Assembly: GCA_036924285.1 (NCBI GenBank)
Contig: JAYKYS010000004.1
Location: forward strand, 1,550,001-1,614,000
Length of the DNA stretch: 64,000 bases
Direction of reading: 5' to 3'
DNA from: Asterella californica
Taxonomy: Eukaryota > Streptophyta > Marchantiopsida > Marchantiales > Aytoniaceae
Position 1 is the first letter of the stretch; the number at the start of each line of letters is the position of its first letter. Under the pieces are notes generated by a model that did no database searches, was not told the DNA's origin, and was given only the letters and a program-made list of their open reading frames with translations. Both the position numbers and the translations under genes were made by a program. Of this stretch, positions 1-11,388 are shown piece by piece.

Positions 1-2400
1 GAAGGATCGTCAGAACTTAGGAGGGCTACTAGCCTTCTGTCGCAAGCTACATAAGTAGCAACTACTTGTCCCACTTGGGACTCTGTGGCGTCTGTCAGTT
101 TCAAACGAGGTAAAATCTTATGTGCACTCTCCGAAAGGAGCGGGATCAACTGTGGCTTCCATGGACCTCATCTTGCGGTTTCTTGCCCAACCTCGTTGGC
201 AACATTTACCCACTCCATAATTAGGGTGCAAACCTCGTGCAAACCGGCGTAGTAGGCCATTAAAAGTAGGTCAATACACCCAATTTACTGACATTATTCA
301 GTCCTGGATTTCGGACTCCGCACATGTGCGTGGATTGTCTGGTTCTGCAGCGTTCTCCTGGAGTCCTGGGAGGCTGGGAGAGTGTCCTCCTGCCCTGACA
401 GTCTTGCTTCTTTTTCTCACACAATCCCACAACCACCCCCGACCACCCTTCGGAAAGTCGATTAGTGACTTCCAACAGGGCCCTTCCAACATCGTCGCAA
501 CTATCTGATCCATCCAAACGCATTGTATCAGGACTAAGCGTAAGCGTGGATTGCCCTATGCAGCCCACAAAGGACGGTAAGCGAATCAATAACTATTGTA
601 TCCATGAGAAAATCATCGTCGACTCATCGACCTTTCCTCGATACAAAGAATAGGCCAGAGTAGGCGATGACCCATGTTAACAAGTGGCTACGAACCATTT
701 CAGTCATCTCGTCAACGTTCATAGGAAATCACTTCCTTCTCTAACTTCCCATGGAACGCCAGTTGTTGGGGGCGCGAAGGCGCGGGCAGGCGATCGGCGC
801 ACGCGTGAGAGTCATTTTGTCCAGATGGAAAACCCCGAGCGGTCGGAATGTGCTGTGTAGTGACTGTCAGGCTCGTCCTCCTTCTCTCGTTCCTTAGTTT
901 CTTCACGTGCCTTTACGCTTCCCGCTGCCCGCCTTCTCTCTCGCCCTTGTGTTTTGGTTCTGCATCCGGCTTTGGCCCGGCCGTCTTTACGTGTCCACTT
1001 CCTTATTGTAAGTACCTCCAACTATATGTTACGAATTGTAAATACACTCGTGTTCAAATAAAGACTTTCTTAACTTTTCTTTTTGGGATTTTGTTCTTTT
1101 AGTTTACTCCTTCTCCATTCTGGCAGTGACAAGTGTCCGTTCCCCGAACACCGACGAGTCTCGCTGCTGGCGGGTAACATGGGCCCCACATGTGTCCTGG
1201 CTGGCTTGGCTGTCCCGGTCCGTGAGCGGGAGGGAGCATTGACGGTCGTCTGACCAACCGGGAATCTCTCAGGGCCGGTTACCGGCGGAAGCAAGGAAGA
1301 GAGGAGAAACAAGAACTTGATGGGCCCGGATGGAATGAATGATGGAACCCCGTCTGGTCGCGTGTGGAACGGAGAGTAGGGCGACGCCTAGGGCCTGGGC
1401 GAGAAGGTGCTGCCAGTGCTTCTTACCTCTAGCAGTGCCGACAAACATAGCATTCATGTAACAGAATTAATAACTATAGGGGAGAGTTTATACTACCGTT
1501 TAGAGATGGTTCGTGGGTACTCAATTCCGCGTCGTTCGTCTAAAATGAGGCCAGATATAGCAGCAAACCAACAAGTCGCTTTTAAAGGGTCCGACGCGGC
1601 GCACGACGCCCACAACTCCCGCGTTCCTACGTATCGCTGGGACGAAACCAGCTGGTTCCAGCAGGACTCTAAAGCTTCCTCTCTCAGTTTCACGAACCAC
1701 ATGTCCGCTTCGCAGTATTCATGTAGTCAGGAGTCGGGACACGAGAACTTCCCGTTACCACTTTTGCTCCCCTACTACGTGCCATGGCTACCATGTAGAC
1801 GAAGACCTCCAAGTCACGTGGCTGCCAAGCTTTCATCCTACGTTGACCTGTCGGTCCATCCTCCTCCTAGTACTACTGTACATACATACACACATCTTCC
1901 ATGACATCACGGGCTGTACGTCGGTGTCACATTCAGCGAACTTCTGTACAATTGTACATTTAAACTCTATGACATGCAAGCCCATCCGCTCTATCTGTTA
2001 CTGAGGCTGTTGACACCATGGACACCAAACTCGAGCAGTTACGAACTCGGAGAAAAAATCTGAGAGGGAGGGATGTAAACTTTTCTAAGTGGGATGCTAT
2101 GGCTGTTCAGTGCGTCGCGTGTTTCTCTAAATGGGATGCGGAGAGACGGAAAGATCATCTAGAGCCTACGCCGGCCAGGTGCAACATAAGCCGAGCCGGA
2201 TATGGGAACACGTGGGAGAATCAACGAACGACGCGTTTACGATCTCATAGCAGATTTATCGTTTTCTTGTATATGTCATACGGGACGTACGTCAATCACG
2301 AGAAATACAAAAGATTTGTAACGTGATACGCTATCGGAGTCCAGTACGAAATGGGTAAATCCGGACTCCGGAATCACTAGGGGTGTTCAAGTTAAGATAT
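1..2400. other. Flanking DNA, no recognisable gene
   Basis: No open frame here has a recognisable domain, and none is supported by a second copy elsewhere in the window. An 84-codon frame at 848-1102 (+) begins with a hydrophobic, signal-like stretch and is followed by an AATAAA-like run near 1055. A GTAAGT at 1009-1014 could be a splice donor. This is too little to call a gene. A short internal repeat (TCTAAGTGGGATGC-like) occurs near 2090 and 2133. The base composition is more balanced than in the AT-rich tract that follows. It may be degraded host or transposon sequence. Confidence 0.4.
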
Positions 2401-2403
2401 AAT

Positions 2404-2752
2404 AGGGTGTCAAAGTTAGTAACCTTCTGAAAGATTCTCAACAAGAGAGAGTAAGTTATGATTTCGTTTAGACCTCGGCCAGTGTTTCATGCGGATGTCT
2501 CAAGAAAATAACGTTAGTTTTTACTTAATGGTTCTTCATTCGTTTTGTTTGTGTTTTCTTAATAAATTTTTTAGTATTTTGATTAATTATCTTAAGTGTA
2601 CAAACTGAAAAAAATCAATAATAAAATCATGATGTCCAGTCACAGACGAGATCTATAATTATTCACGCTTATATACAAAATTATCTTTGATAATTTAATG
2701 ATCAATTATCTCTCCGCCGTTGAAAAATATTTCATCTGAACTTTGACACCCT
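2404..2752. mobile_element. Candidate MITE with 14-bp perfect terminal inverted repeats
   Basis: The sequence AGGGTGTCAAAGTT at 2404-2417 is the exact reverse complement of 2739-2752. The 349-bp interval between them is AT-rich and non-coding, which fits a small non-autonomous DNA transposon. No clean target-site duplication is visible; a TAAT-like string occurs on both sides but is offset. Related strings occur at about 2379-2396 and 3614-3630, so the repeat end exists in more than one local copy. The superfamily cannot be assigned. Confidence 0.45.
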
Positions 2753-2790
2753 CTAATATTCTTCAACGTAAGAATGGAGATCAGCCGTAA

Positions 2791-3138
2791 GAGCATCTCC
2801 ATCGCGAGTCTTTAAAGACTCCCCTAACCAGTTCGGGAGGAGAGGAAAACCTTCTCACCATTGATCTTTATACTAGTCTTTAATTTTAGTCTTTAAAATA
2901 ATTCTCTAAAAATTATCATTTCTAACTTAAAGATTGAAATAAAAACCTTTAACCCCATATCAAACCGTTTGAGGAACAATTTTTGGTAGTTCTGAAAAAA
3001 TTTAAGTTTTTGATATTTTTAATACTCTATTTAAAGATTATGGTGGGGAAATTCTTCCATTAAAGATAAAAATCTTTCACTTTTCATCTGTAAATTAAAT
3101 ATAGGGAAGTCTTTATCTCTATTCGAGTGGATATGCTC
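2791..3138. mobile_element. PIF/Harbinger-type (Tourist-like) MITE
   Basis: The left end reads GAGCATCTCCATCGCGAG. The right end, read as reverse complement, is GAGCATATCCACTCG, so about 10 of the first 12 bases match. The 348-bp AT-rich non-coding body is flanked by TAA at 2788-2790 and TAA at 3139-3141, the 3-bp TAA/TTA duplication characteristic of PIF/Harbinger transposons. GAGCATCTCC-type ends are common in plant Tourist elements. It contains no transposase frame. Confidence 0.75.
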
Positions 3139-3141
3139 TAA

Positions 3142-4817
3142 GACCACCACAATTCTACTTGTCTAAACTAAAGGTCAAATAATATGCATGTTCAATGCAT
3201 TTCTCGCCGGGACAAAGAATACCGCAAGCGGGGTATGAGGGTTGAAATACAACATGTGGATTGGCTTTCAGTGACAAAGAGTCAAACGTCATTTTTAAAA
3301 TATCGTTTGATCTTTCATGTGTTCTCATGTTCTTGTTTAGGTACAGCAGTATGTATATAGATTAGAAAAAAATTAGAGTAAATTGAATTTTTAATTAAAT
3401 TATTTTATAATAATTATATGTTAGGAGAACCACAAGCTACATGTAAATCCAGAAAACCCATAAGCACAGACTGGCAGCACATGCTTCTGACAACATAAGT
3501 CCGGGGCTCTGGTCTTAGAGAAAAGCATTGATTTTTGGGAACATTAATTTATTACTTAATTTTTCCCAATGGAAGAGGTTAGGTAATGCCACCCTCTCCA
3601 TCTGAAGGTCAATTAGGGTGTCAAGGTTAGATTATTTTTCAAAGTGTGTTAAGTCGTGACATACACACTACCAAAAAGAAAAAAGATCACGGTACACAGA
3701 GCCAAAATCCTGAAGGTTATTTCTTGAGGTTATCAATGCGAAAGAAATCGCGATAGTTTTTCATTTCTGTCGTGAACATATTTCTTTGGTGATATACTCG
3801 TAGGAGAATTATGAAGAAAAAAGGAAAAAAAAGTAGTTCCACAGAAAGTTGACCGTTAGTTAAACCAAGCGAACTGTGAATTCTTACGACGAATCTTATG
3901 TGTTCAGTTTGACACCTCCTATTTTGTTTATAAATACCTTTTTGACCATGGCTCTTTTCGGACAATAGAATCACAAAAAGATGGGTTCAAGGCGGAAATG
4001 AAAAACAACCACGGCCTAAGAATCTTCTAGAAATATTCAAACACCCCATACTAGTTACTTTTCGATAGTCGCAATTGAGAGTGAAAAACTGGTGTATGTG
4101 GACAGACAGACCTGCTGCTTCTCGTCTTACAACTACAGTGATGGAGAGGTCGCTAAAACAATGATTGAAATCCGTATAGTATTGGGGTATGAGGAATTTG
4201 AATAATCATTGGGATCTTTTGCACGAGCAATACAAATGGTTTCAACTTTCTCGCGCGTCACCACATCAATACACGGGCAGGAGAGGAAACATCCTCCGGA
4301 GAAAAGAAAAGAAAACTTGTAAAAGCGGAGAGAAGTAGCGAGGGAGGGAGCGAGCGAGCAGTAACTCATCCTCTTGCTCGCCTCCGTTACAGAGCACACA
4401 CCTCGGAAAGTAAAGACTTCCTCAAGAAATTTCCAGGCCAAATGATTTTGTCAAGATCCTGGACTCAGCTTCGTATGGCCACCGGCTTCTTGCTATGCCA
4501 GTTATTGTCAGTCTTGTCCTACTCCCGTCTATGCTTGGGTATCATACAAACAGTCGTTTAGAGTATGTAGACCATACACCAACATTCTCCAACAACAACC
4601 AAGGAGCGAGTTGCACTCAGTTGTTGTGGCGAATGAATGCGATACTTACGCTCAGTGTGCTAGTTTGAGTCATCAGTGTTAAGGGTTTACTCGTGTATAT
4701 ATTGATAAGCATGCATAGTCACCCGGAAGAGGGTGAAATGCATTTTTGTTTAATTTAATACCTAACCCTTCGGTAGTGGTGCAACTTGCATTGCACTTTC
4801 GATATTTTGCGTTCATT
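3142..4817. other. AT-rich intergenic tract, nothing recognised
   Basis: This stretch is rich in A and T up to about 4440 and has no frame with recognisable content. A copy of the 2404-type repeat end (TAGGGTGTCAAGGTTAG) lies at 3614-3630 without a visible partner, so another decayed MITE is possible. Confidence 0.4.
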
Positions 4818-4948
4818 GAACACTTCTTGAGTCCTCGTGTCCTCGCAACTGATTGCTGAAATTGCTGGACCTGCTCCGGTGTTTCACGTTCGACGTTCAC
4901 GAACATTTCTTGAGTGTCCTCACGTCCTCGCGACTGATTGCTGAAATT
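4818..4948. repeat. Imperfect direct repeat, about 83-bp period
   Basis: The segment 4818-4864 recurs at 4901-4948. Both copies start GAACA(C/T)TTCTTGAG and end CTGATTGCTGAAATT. A further partial echo of the spacer (TGGACCTGCTC) occurs near 5045. No coding role is visible. Confidence 0.6.
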
Positions 4949-5559
4949 CCTTGAGAACTCACTAAATTTGGCAGAAATTCGCTGTTCTTGAGTTCTACTG
5001 GATCATCTGTGTAGAGAGCTTGGTGACTACTGCTCTAAGTCTGATGGACCTGCTCTGGCGTTTCTGTACCTCACAGTGTCTTCCTCGTTGTGGTTCATAG
5101 TGTTGTCACAGCAAAGTCGTCTGGTCTTCATGCTTTCGAGTGCTTGATCATGGAGATGGTTTACTGCAATCGATGCAATAAACGTTGTCAATCAGCACAT
5201 TCACGCGTGTCCGCAAGGGACATAACCCTCTTGACTTAGCTGTGTTCAAGCAGTGTAACTAGTGAACCCTGGTACTACGTGCGAGGCGGCTGTGGAGAAT
5301 GAGACTGATGATGACAATGCTTTCGTAGTGACTGTGGAGTGTGACCATTCAGAGTTGATTCATGTTGTGCAAGAGTGCTTTGCGGATGAGGATGGCAAAG
5401 ACGGGTTTGTATTTTTCCGATTTAAAGTCCACCTTTCAGATGAAAGTAGCATGCATGAGTTGCAGACTTTGAACTCCAGTAACTTGTCTGTATGTTTGAC
5501 ATCTTGGCTGAAGATAAGCATCATCCCGAATATGGAGGTAGTCTCTGGATACTATTGGA
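4949..5559. other. Left flank of retroelement O; uncertain ORF
   Basis: A frame open from 5262 (+) encodes an acidic stretch of about 95 residues before it runs into the 3' UTR of element O. No domain is recognised and no second copy exists in the window, so it is not called as a gene. If O has a 3' LTR it should lie in or next to this interval. Nothing here resembles the terminal repeat of the related element N, so that LTR is probably deleted or belongs to a different subfamily. Confidence 0.3.
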
Positions 5560-5799
5560 AGTACGTAACCTGCGTGTTTCTACGAAAGACTGTTCGATGG
5601 ACGTTGTCATACACGGTGTACTACAATCGTCTTCCGAATTGGCGGTTAGATCCCTGTAACTCCAGATAACTCCATATTCCAACTATGTGATATACACCTT
5701 CGAGGGTGCAAGGATCAAGAGACCGAGTGCTACATCGCTCTATCGTTAGTCGTCTCTTTGTACTCCATATCACGCAACGATCTAATCGGCTATTCCTGC

Positions 5800-6092
5800 T
5801 ATATACATCGAGGACAAACCCACCGTCCAATAGAAATGACATTGAGAAATGAAGTCAAACACGACATGTGTCAACCTCTCAAACAACCATCACACACCAA
5901 CATACGGACTGCTCTACCAACAGACCCACATAACATACACCTCAAGCCCTCAAGTACAACCGCTAAGCTTGGGTCAACAGTACCATCGATGTTTGGAAGA
6001 TGACATGATGCGCAATTATGCACATGGTCCTTCCAAACAACGCCATCACGGCCCTCCAACATGAGTACTTCAAAAGATAACATCTCACGCAC
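5800..6092 (-). pseudogene. O: PHD finger following integrase (decayed)
   Basis: The reading frame from 6092 leftward has the same tail as element N: a VWKDHV...NC..C segment, then LRCMLCG, LVCDGC and, after a stop at 5871, HMSCL and WVCPRC. Together these make the C4HC3 set of a PHD finger, a histone-tail reader fold. The stop replaces a tryptophan codon (TGG to TGA) that N still has. The presence of the module in two independent copies shows that it belongs to the family and is not a chance fusion. Confidence 0.75.
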
Positions 6093-6162
6093 TCATAAAA
6101 TAGTGCGTCCTGCGATCACATCCAACGTCGTCGGTGTAGTCTACTGTAGATAGATATAATCG

Positions 6163-6840
6163 TCAAGATGAAATCTGCGGATCGATGATCGATAACCTCC
6201 TCCTTGAAGTCACATAACGTAACGTGTCTTTATGCTGAACAATTGCTAGGTTCTCAAAAGCTATAGGTATAACTCTTTGAAATGTCTCTGCTCGTTGAGA
6301 ACATGCTCTCATCCACATATCCAGATCATCAAGGTTCAACACCTCAATAGAATCACGACGAATGACCGAAGGTGGATCTGGATCTCGACCATACAATAGA
6401 AAATATGATGAGAAGGAAGCCAAAGAGGTCTGCCAGCTAAAATGGTAGCCCATAACCAACCATGGTAACTACACATCTCAATCTCTCAAGTGGTCCTTCT
6501 ACAAACCATGCTTGCACAATCCTCTCTTCACCGTCTGAACAACCCTCTCCATCAAATCATCCGTCTCAAGATGATCTCGAGATGTAGTCCGATGATCAAT
6601 CACCGCACAAGGTCTGAAACTCACAAAGAAACTATGTACCTTGGTCCTTCAGCACTTCAGCTGGTGCTCCAAAACGACTCAGCCCTCGATCTAAGAAAGC
6701 ATATGCTGTCCTTTCACTCGTCATGTCCGATAATGTTACCAACTCAATCCACTTGGAGAGATACTTCATCATCACCAACACATACCGGTGATGATATACA
6801 GTCAATGATAAGGGTCTCGCAAATCCAAGCTCCAACGGTA
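6163..6840 (-). pseudogene. O: integrase core and C-terminal region
   Basis: The frame around 6835-6632 gives the middle of a retroviral-type integrase core (YVLVMMKYLSKWIELV, then RFGAPAEVLKDQGT with the second catalytic Asp). Further left, near 6530, lies an ME-RVVQTVKRGL segment holding the third catalytic Glu. The frame 6459-6163 holds the conserved FLLYGRDP-type segment found after gypsy integrase cores. Frames change between these parts and stops interrupt them. O keeps the Glu segment that element N has lost by deletion. Confidence 0.75.
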
Positions 6841-8049
6841 ACTCAACTCATAATCGATAAGGGGTGTACTTGTGGAGTAGGAGCATTAAATGATGCTCGT
6901 ACTCGATCACAAACCACACATCCTGCGATGAACTGCTGCACATCGATGTGCATACCACGCCATCAATCTGTCCTCGGAGTAAGCTATGTGTATGCTTCAC
7001 TCCAAAATGTCTCAACTCCTCATGGGCATGTCTTACTTACTGTGCCCTCTGGGATGGATGTGACACTATCTCTACTCTCTCATCGTCTCTCACTCAAAAT
7101 ACATGTTGTCCTTCTCGTCAAAATTCTTTCCTCGTTGGAAGATGCGATCTCACTCCTTGACACTTATTATGTCTATCACCACGCCAGTACGTATATACTC
7201 CATTATTGTCACATCGTCATGGATATCTCGTTGGACTGAAACACCATCTCTACCCTCAGGATCCGAAGACTCATCATCTATTCTCTGACTTGAGAAAAAT
7301 ACAATCTGACCCTCCATACTAGAGTTCATGGTCAACACACACAAAAAGACAGATGTATGCCACCTTGGCACTATCTTCTCATCAACCTCATCATGCCAAC
7401 GAGCTCCAGTATGATCTTGCTGACTCGCGCATGGGTTGCGACTCAACCCATCAGCACCTAGGTTTGCAACTCCAGGTCTATGTATTACCTGGAAGTCATA
7501 CTCCTATAAGATTAAAGACCATCGTGCTAGCTTCTATGTAAGCTTGTCGGACTCCATCAACCACTTGAGCGGTTGGTGATCAGTGATGAGAGTAAAAAAG
7601 TTCCCAAACAGATAATATTGGAAGTGTGCAACAGATCACATTGCTGCCAAACACTCTCCTTCATACGAACTATACCTCACCTCCGTCGAATTGTTGAAAC
7701 GACTGACATACGACACTACGAACTCCTTTTCCTCATCATCATGCTGAGTCAGCACTACTCCAAACTACTTCAATCAGTGTGCAGTTGGAAGGGATCCCCC
7801 CTAACGGATCTCCTCAAGATGGGAGCAGATGTCAACCTATCCTTGAGCTCTACAAAAGCTCGTTCTTGCTCATCTCCTTAATGTCACTCCTGGTCCACCT
7901 TCTTCAGTTTGGTCTATGGCTTCGTAATTGCACTAAACCCCTTCACGTATCGACGATAAAAGTTCATCAAACCAACAAATGTCCGAACTCGACTAACATA
8001 TGTGAGACGTGAGATATGTGCAATAGCCTCAACCTTCGTCTGTTGAACA
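6841..8049 (-). pseudogene. O: RT end, RNase H and linker
   Basis: Read on the minus strand, this is parallel to 14930-16080 of element N: the end of reverse transcriptase, the RNase H domain and an acidic linker (frame 7446-7150, with MNSSMEGQ and SSQR-DDES motifs shared with N). Multiple stops and frameshifts are present. It ends at 8049, where element N has inserted. Confidence 0.7.
8046..8049. repeat. Target-site duplication AACA (left) of element N
   Basis: AACA at 8046-8049 is repeated at 17511-17514. Removing 8050-17510 plus one copy restores the host sequence TTGAACACCCAACC, which matches the corresponding place in N itself (about 14918-14933, reverse complement). The duplication is 4 bp. 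Confidence 0.85.
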
Positions 8050-8343
8050 TGTCACGTCAGTTTGGTACCTCGGCTAGGTTGACCGAGTGCGAAGTGGCGC
8101 ATCCCGGTAAGGCCGTTAGTGCCGTTAGGGCGAGTTGGTGAGAGAGTCCACTAGGGGTATACTTCGCAGGTAGGGCTTGGAGGCCTTAGTTCTTCGAGTT
8201 GAGCCTTCAAGCTCCAAGCTATGGTGGATAGTCTAGTTGAGTGTAATCCGGATTCTCTTCGTGTTTAGAGTGGGTTTGGCTTGACCGTTTGGGAGTAATC
8301 TTTGTTGTAGCATTGGAAGATGGTAATTTCTCAATGCAGATTA
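8050..8343 (+). repeat. N: 5' terminal repeat segment B
   Basis: The 294 bp from TGTCACGTCAG to TGCAGATTA recur at 17110-17403 with about 12 differences, nearly all C/T or G/A. This is the start of the 5' LTR. From 8344 onward the sequence no longer matches the 3' copy. Either the 5' LTR is longer than the truncated 3' one, or its end was replaced. Confidence 0.8.
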
Positions 8344-9180
8344 CTCGAAGAATTGAGTGTAGGTCGAGATGGAGTTCAGTAAGAACCCGCTGATCTGAAA
8401 TCGTCCGCTGGTATCTTCGGACGTTGTCGTTCGTGGTTGATTGTTTGGAGCTGTGATCGAGGTGTGTGGGCGCATGCTACATTGCTGGTCGCAGATCGAT
8501 TGCTGTTGTTGGGGTCGAGTGGAGATTTCTGTCATGCGGAAGCGCTGCAGAAATTTTGCAGAATGTTCTTGAAGTGACTTGTTGGAACCGGATTGCACGT
8601 TTGGGCGTGGCAGCTGAAATACTTGTCAATGTCAGGCCGGAGTGGGCTCTTTGGAAGCCCATTGGAGAGACGATTCTAGTGCACTAAGTTTCATGGAGTT
8701 TGGCCAAGGATTGAAGAAGTTATGGCATGTCGAAGTTCGCTGCCGTGTGACCCGAAAGTACCAAAAGGCTAGTTACATCAGATTTTGATGCAATTTCGTG
8801 TGGAAACTCGAGTTTAGGAGTTTTCTTGTGTGTATGTGCATTCGCGAAGTGTGTATGGTGCATTTGCGAATCTGTTGTGGTGGTGTTCGGGTTGGTTTTG
8901 GGTGATCTTGCTGTTTTACGTCAGATTTTTGGTGATCTTTGCACCCGCAAGCTGTTTTTGCTGTTTTGGAGCCTCTTTTGGTGCAATCTTCTACAATACG
9001 AGGTGGAGCGGAGAGTGAGCGGGAGTGTCGAGGTGTGGAGTGCGTGTTAGCAGGCGTTTAGAGGCTTCGAGGAGTAGAGGTGCGTGAGTGCGGAGGCGGA
9101 GCGGAGCGGAGCTGAGCCTGAGCCTGAGCCCGAGCCCGCCGCAAGCCAGCTTGTTGGCGTGCGTGAGAGAGGTATCCAAG
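8344..9180 (+). other. N: presumed rest of 5' LTR / leader
   Basis: There is no coding content. Phrases such as GAAGAAGTTATGGCATGTCGA resemble the LTR bodies of the E2 family (AATAAAGACGAAGTTATGCCC-type text), so this is probably LTR sequence downstream of segment B. The last 120 bp are rich in GAG, GCC and GTG runs. Confidence 0.35.
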
Positions 9181-9204
9181 CTTCAGTTGTGTGGGAAGGG
9201 TAAA

Positions 9205-9300
9205 ACCAACTGGTCACCCATCCCAATACTATTCCTGGACCTGGACTCCTAACTCTGTAGTCTTAGCTTTGGATTTACCACTAGACCAATAGCTCTTGGT
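9205..9300 (-). promoter_or_regulatory. 5S rRNA-like Pol III internal control region (antisense)
   Basis: Read on the minus strand, GGATGGGTGACC (9212-9223) equals box C of plant 5S rRNA. It is preceded at the right spacing by TAGTATTG, and further upstream by an AGAGTTAGG string (9248-9257) at the place of 5S box A. The outer 5S sequence is not conserved. This looks like a 5S-derived promoter relic, as known in Cassandra retroelements and 5S-type SINEs, but here it is antisense to the element. Activity is unknown. Confidence 0.5.
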
Positions 9301-10023
9301 GTCCTACAGGGATGTGTGCAAGTACTGGACTTGTATAAGGTAGTAAGAGACCTTCTCGCACGTCCCTAGAGGAGTGATAGGGCGACCCCATAGTATTAGG
9401 GGTAAGCTATAGTTGTGGTAGTGCTTGCCGTAGAGACGTGTATAGAGACAATTGGTGACAACTGTCTTGGGTGAGCTAGTAGAGCTACCACGTGGATGTT
9501 TTTGGAGCTACTAGAGGTGTGGACATCTAGTTAGTGACCTCCAGTGTCAGTTACGACAGTTGGTGACCATATATTGTGCATGTGGTCATCGACGAAGAGA
9601 CGTCAGTCCGGGTGGGGCTGGGTTTCTCTTTATGTGAATGTTTGAGTGTGGAGGGTTATCGTTTGGACTTCTTGTGGTTGGAACCCCTCCATATTCTACT
9701 TCCTGTTTGTGCGCCGCGTTTGCTTGTGTTGACGCTTGATTTCCAGAATGAGTTCACTCCAGTGTGCTGTCGGTAGTGAGGCTGGAGTTGCGGACCAGTG
9801 AGAGGCTGTCTGTGGTGATGGCAGGTACAGGTTGCCCTTACCTTGACCGTCCTAGTAGGGGATAGGTGAGCTCAGTAGGAGCGGGGTTAGGCAAGTGGTG
9901 GTTACGGTGGTGACGGAGATTGCGACTTCCAGTTGGGGAGTGTGTTAGCGGGATTCTCTCATCACGGAGTTCTCGGGAGGTTCTGGTGGGGACTTCTCGG
10001 ATAGTGGGTATACACGGAGTGAG
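9301..10023 (+). other. N: untranslated leader before gag
   Basis: No domain-bearing frame is present. The text is degenerate and contains repeated short strings such as TTGGTGAC near 9450 and 9560. No primer-binding site could be identified with confidence. Confidence 0.35.
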
Positions 10024-11388
10024 GTGAGGTACCGACTACCTACACCATTGCCGTCGGTTGTTCCAGAGGACGAGTCAGACGCAGACAGCGCATTTTCTGG
10101 TGGTGAGTCTAGTGTCGCCACACCGTTGTTGTGGGACATGGACGAGATCTATGAGGCCACAAAGGGGCCTCGACGTTACTCGGGTACAATTGGTATCATT
10201 GAGTTGGATGACTTCATCCAGGAGTTTGACAGTTGGTGCGATCTGCAGCAGATGCGGAACCCACAGCTGTTTACATCCTTCATGACGTGGAAAAGTTTGT
10301 TCCAGCACTTGGAGAGACCGCCGATGGACGATTATCATGAGTTCAGGCGAGATTACAGTGTTGAGATCGAGCTGTGGAGACAACATTGGTCTCCCAACTA
10401 CGTTTCTATCACTACTGGCGCAGTTTTGAGAGGCGTAGCACCTACGAGTTCGGGTGCCAGTAGCAGTGGTACAACCACAGGTGGTGGAGTACCTACTACC
10501 AGCGGTGAGTCCACAAGTAGTGGAGCAGGTGGTAGTGTGAGCGGGATACCACCAGGGTTTAATCATGTGGTTCAGTTCTTCCAATGCTTGAGGAAGAACT
10601 ATCAGGGTGTGCGGACCGACAAGTTGAGGAGTCTGCAGGAGTTCCAGCGGAAGACTGGAGAGAGCCTACGCGAGACGTTTACTCGCATGAGGCGGTTGAT
10701 CAGCGTTACCCAAGGGGTGACGGAAGCACATGCAGTCCAGTTCTGATATGAGATACTAGACCGGGAGCTGCGTAGGAGAGTTAGAGATGCTATTCTCCTT
10801 AGAGATACCGCTCCGACGTTAGCGGTTGTCTTTGGTCTGGCTGAGCGGATTGAGCTCAACATGGTGGAGGAGAGGGTGGTGGTTGCCGAGTTCGGCAAGG
10901 AGACACCACATGGAGTGACCACCTCTTCTTGAGGATCACAGGCTACGCAACAGCATGGTGGTGGTGGTGGTAAGGATCGTGCAGAGCAGTCACGATCGCA
11001 GGGAGGTGTTGGAGGATCTGGTGAGCAGAAGCCCATGCCGTCCTTCTCTAGTCAGCAGCAAGCGGGTCCTTGCTGGACGTGTGATGGTCCTCATCAGCAG
11101 AAGGACTATCCACAGAGGAGAGGTTATGAGACGTCAAGGACGTCGAGGACGTCTCAAGCAGTACCTAGGCAATGTGAGCATTGCGGACGACCTGGTCACA
11201 ATAGTGACCGTTATTTTGATCTCCATCCCGAGTTGCGACAAGGGAAGGCTGATCATGGACGAGGAGGAGGAGCTCAAGGAAGCCGTGGTGGTCGAGCTGG
11301 AGGTAGAGATCCAGCACCTGGGAGAGGACCGGTCGGTCCACCGTCTGCTACGACGTCAGAAGCAGGTACGGCTGCTCGGATTGAGTAG
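10024..11388 (+). pseudogene. N: gag (capsid and two zinc knuckles)
   Basis: The first open part (10024-10746) carries a capsid-type segment. Near its end is RSLQEFQRKTGESLRETF, a retrotransposon gag hallmark. A TGA at 10744 and another near 10930 interrupt the same frame, which continues to 11388 with a Gly/Arg-rich tail. There are two CCHC-type zinc knuckles, C(WT)C(DGPH) near 11071 and C(EH)C(GRPGH) near 11173. In both, the fourth ligand codon is now TAT (11107-11109 and 11212-11214), Tyr instead of Cys, a G-to-A change. Gag packages element RNA into particles; this copy is non-functional. Confidence 0.8.

Noticed and set aside
848..1102. 84-codon frame with a signal-peptide-like start
   Set aside because: Low-complexity Leu/Phe/Ser composition, no homologous copy, no conserved motif. 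Chance frames of this size are common.
5262..5559. Acidic frame left of element O as a host gene
   Set aside because: No recognisable domain, and the frame runs into the 3' UTR of O. Not enough to call a gene.
9240..9300. tRNA gene on the minus strand (TGGTCTAGTGG box A-like string)
   Set aside because: No cloverleaf with acceptor and T arms can be drawn and no good box B follows. The 5S-like box C nearby explains the region better.
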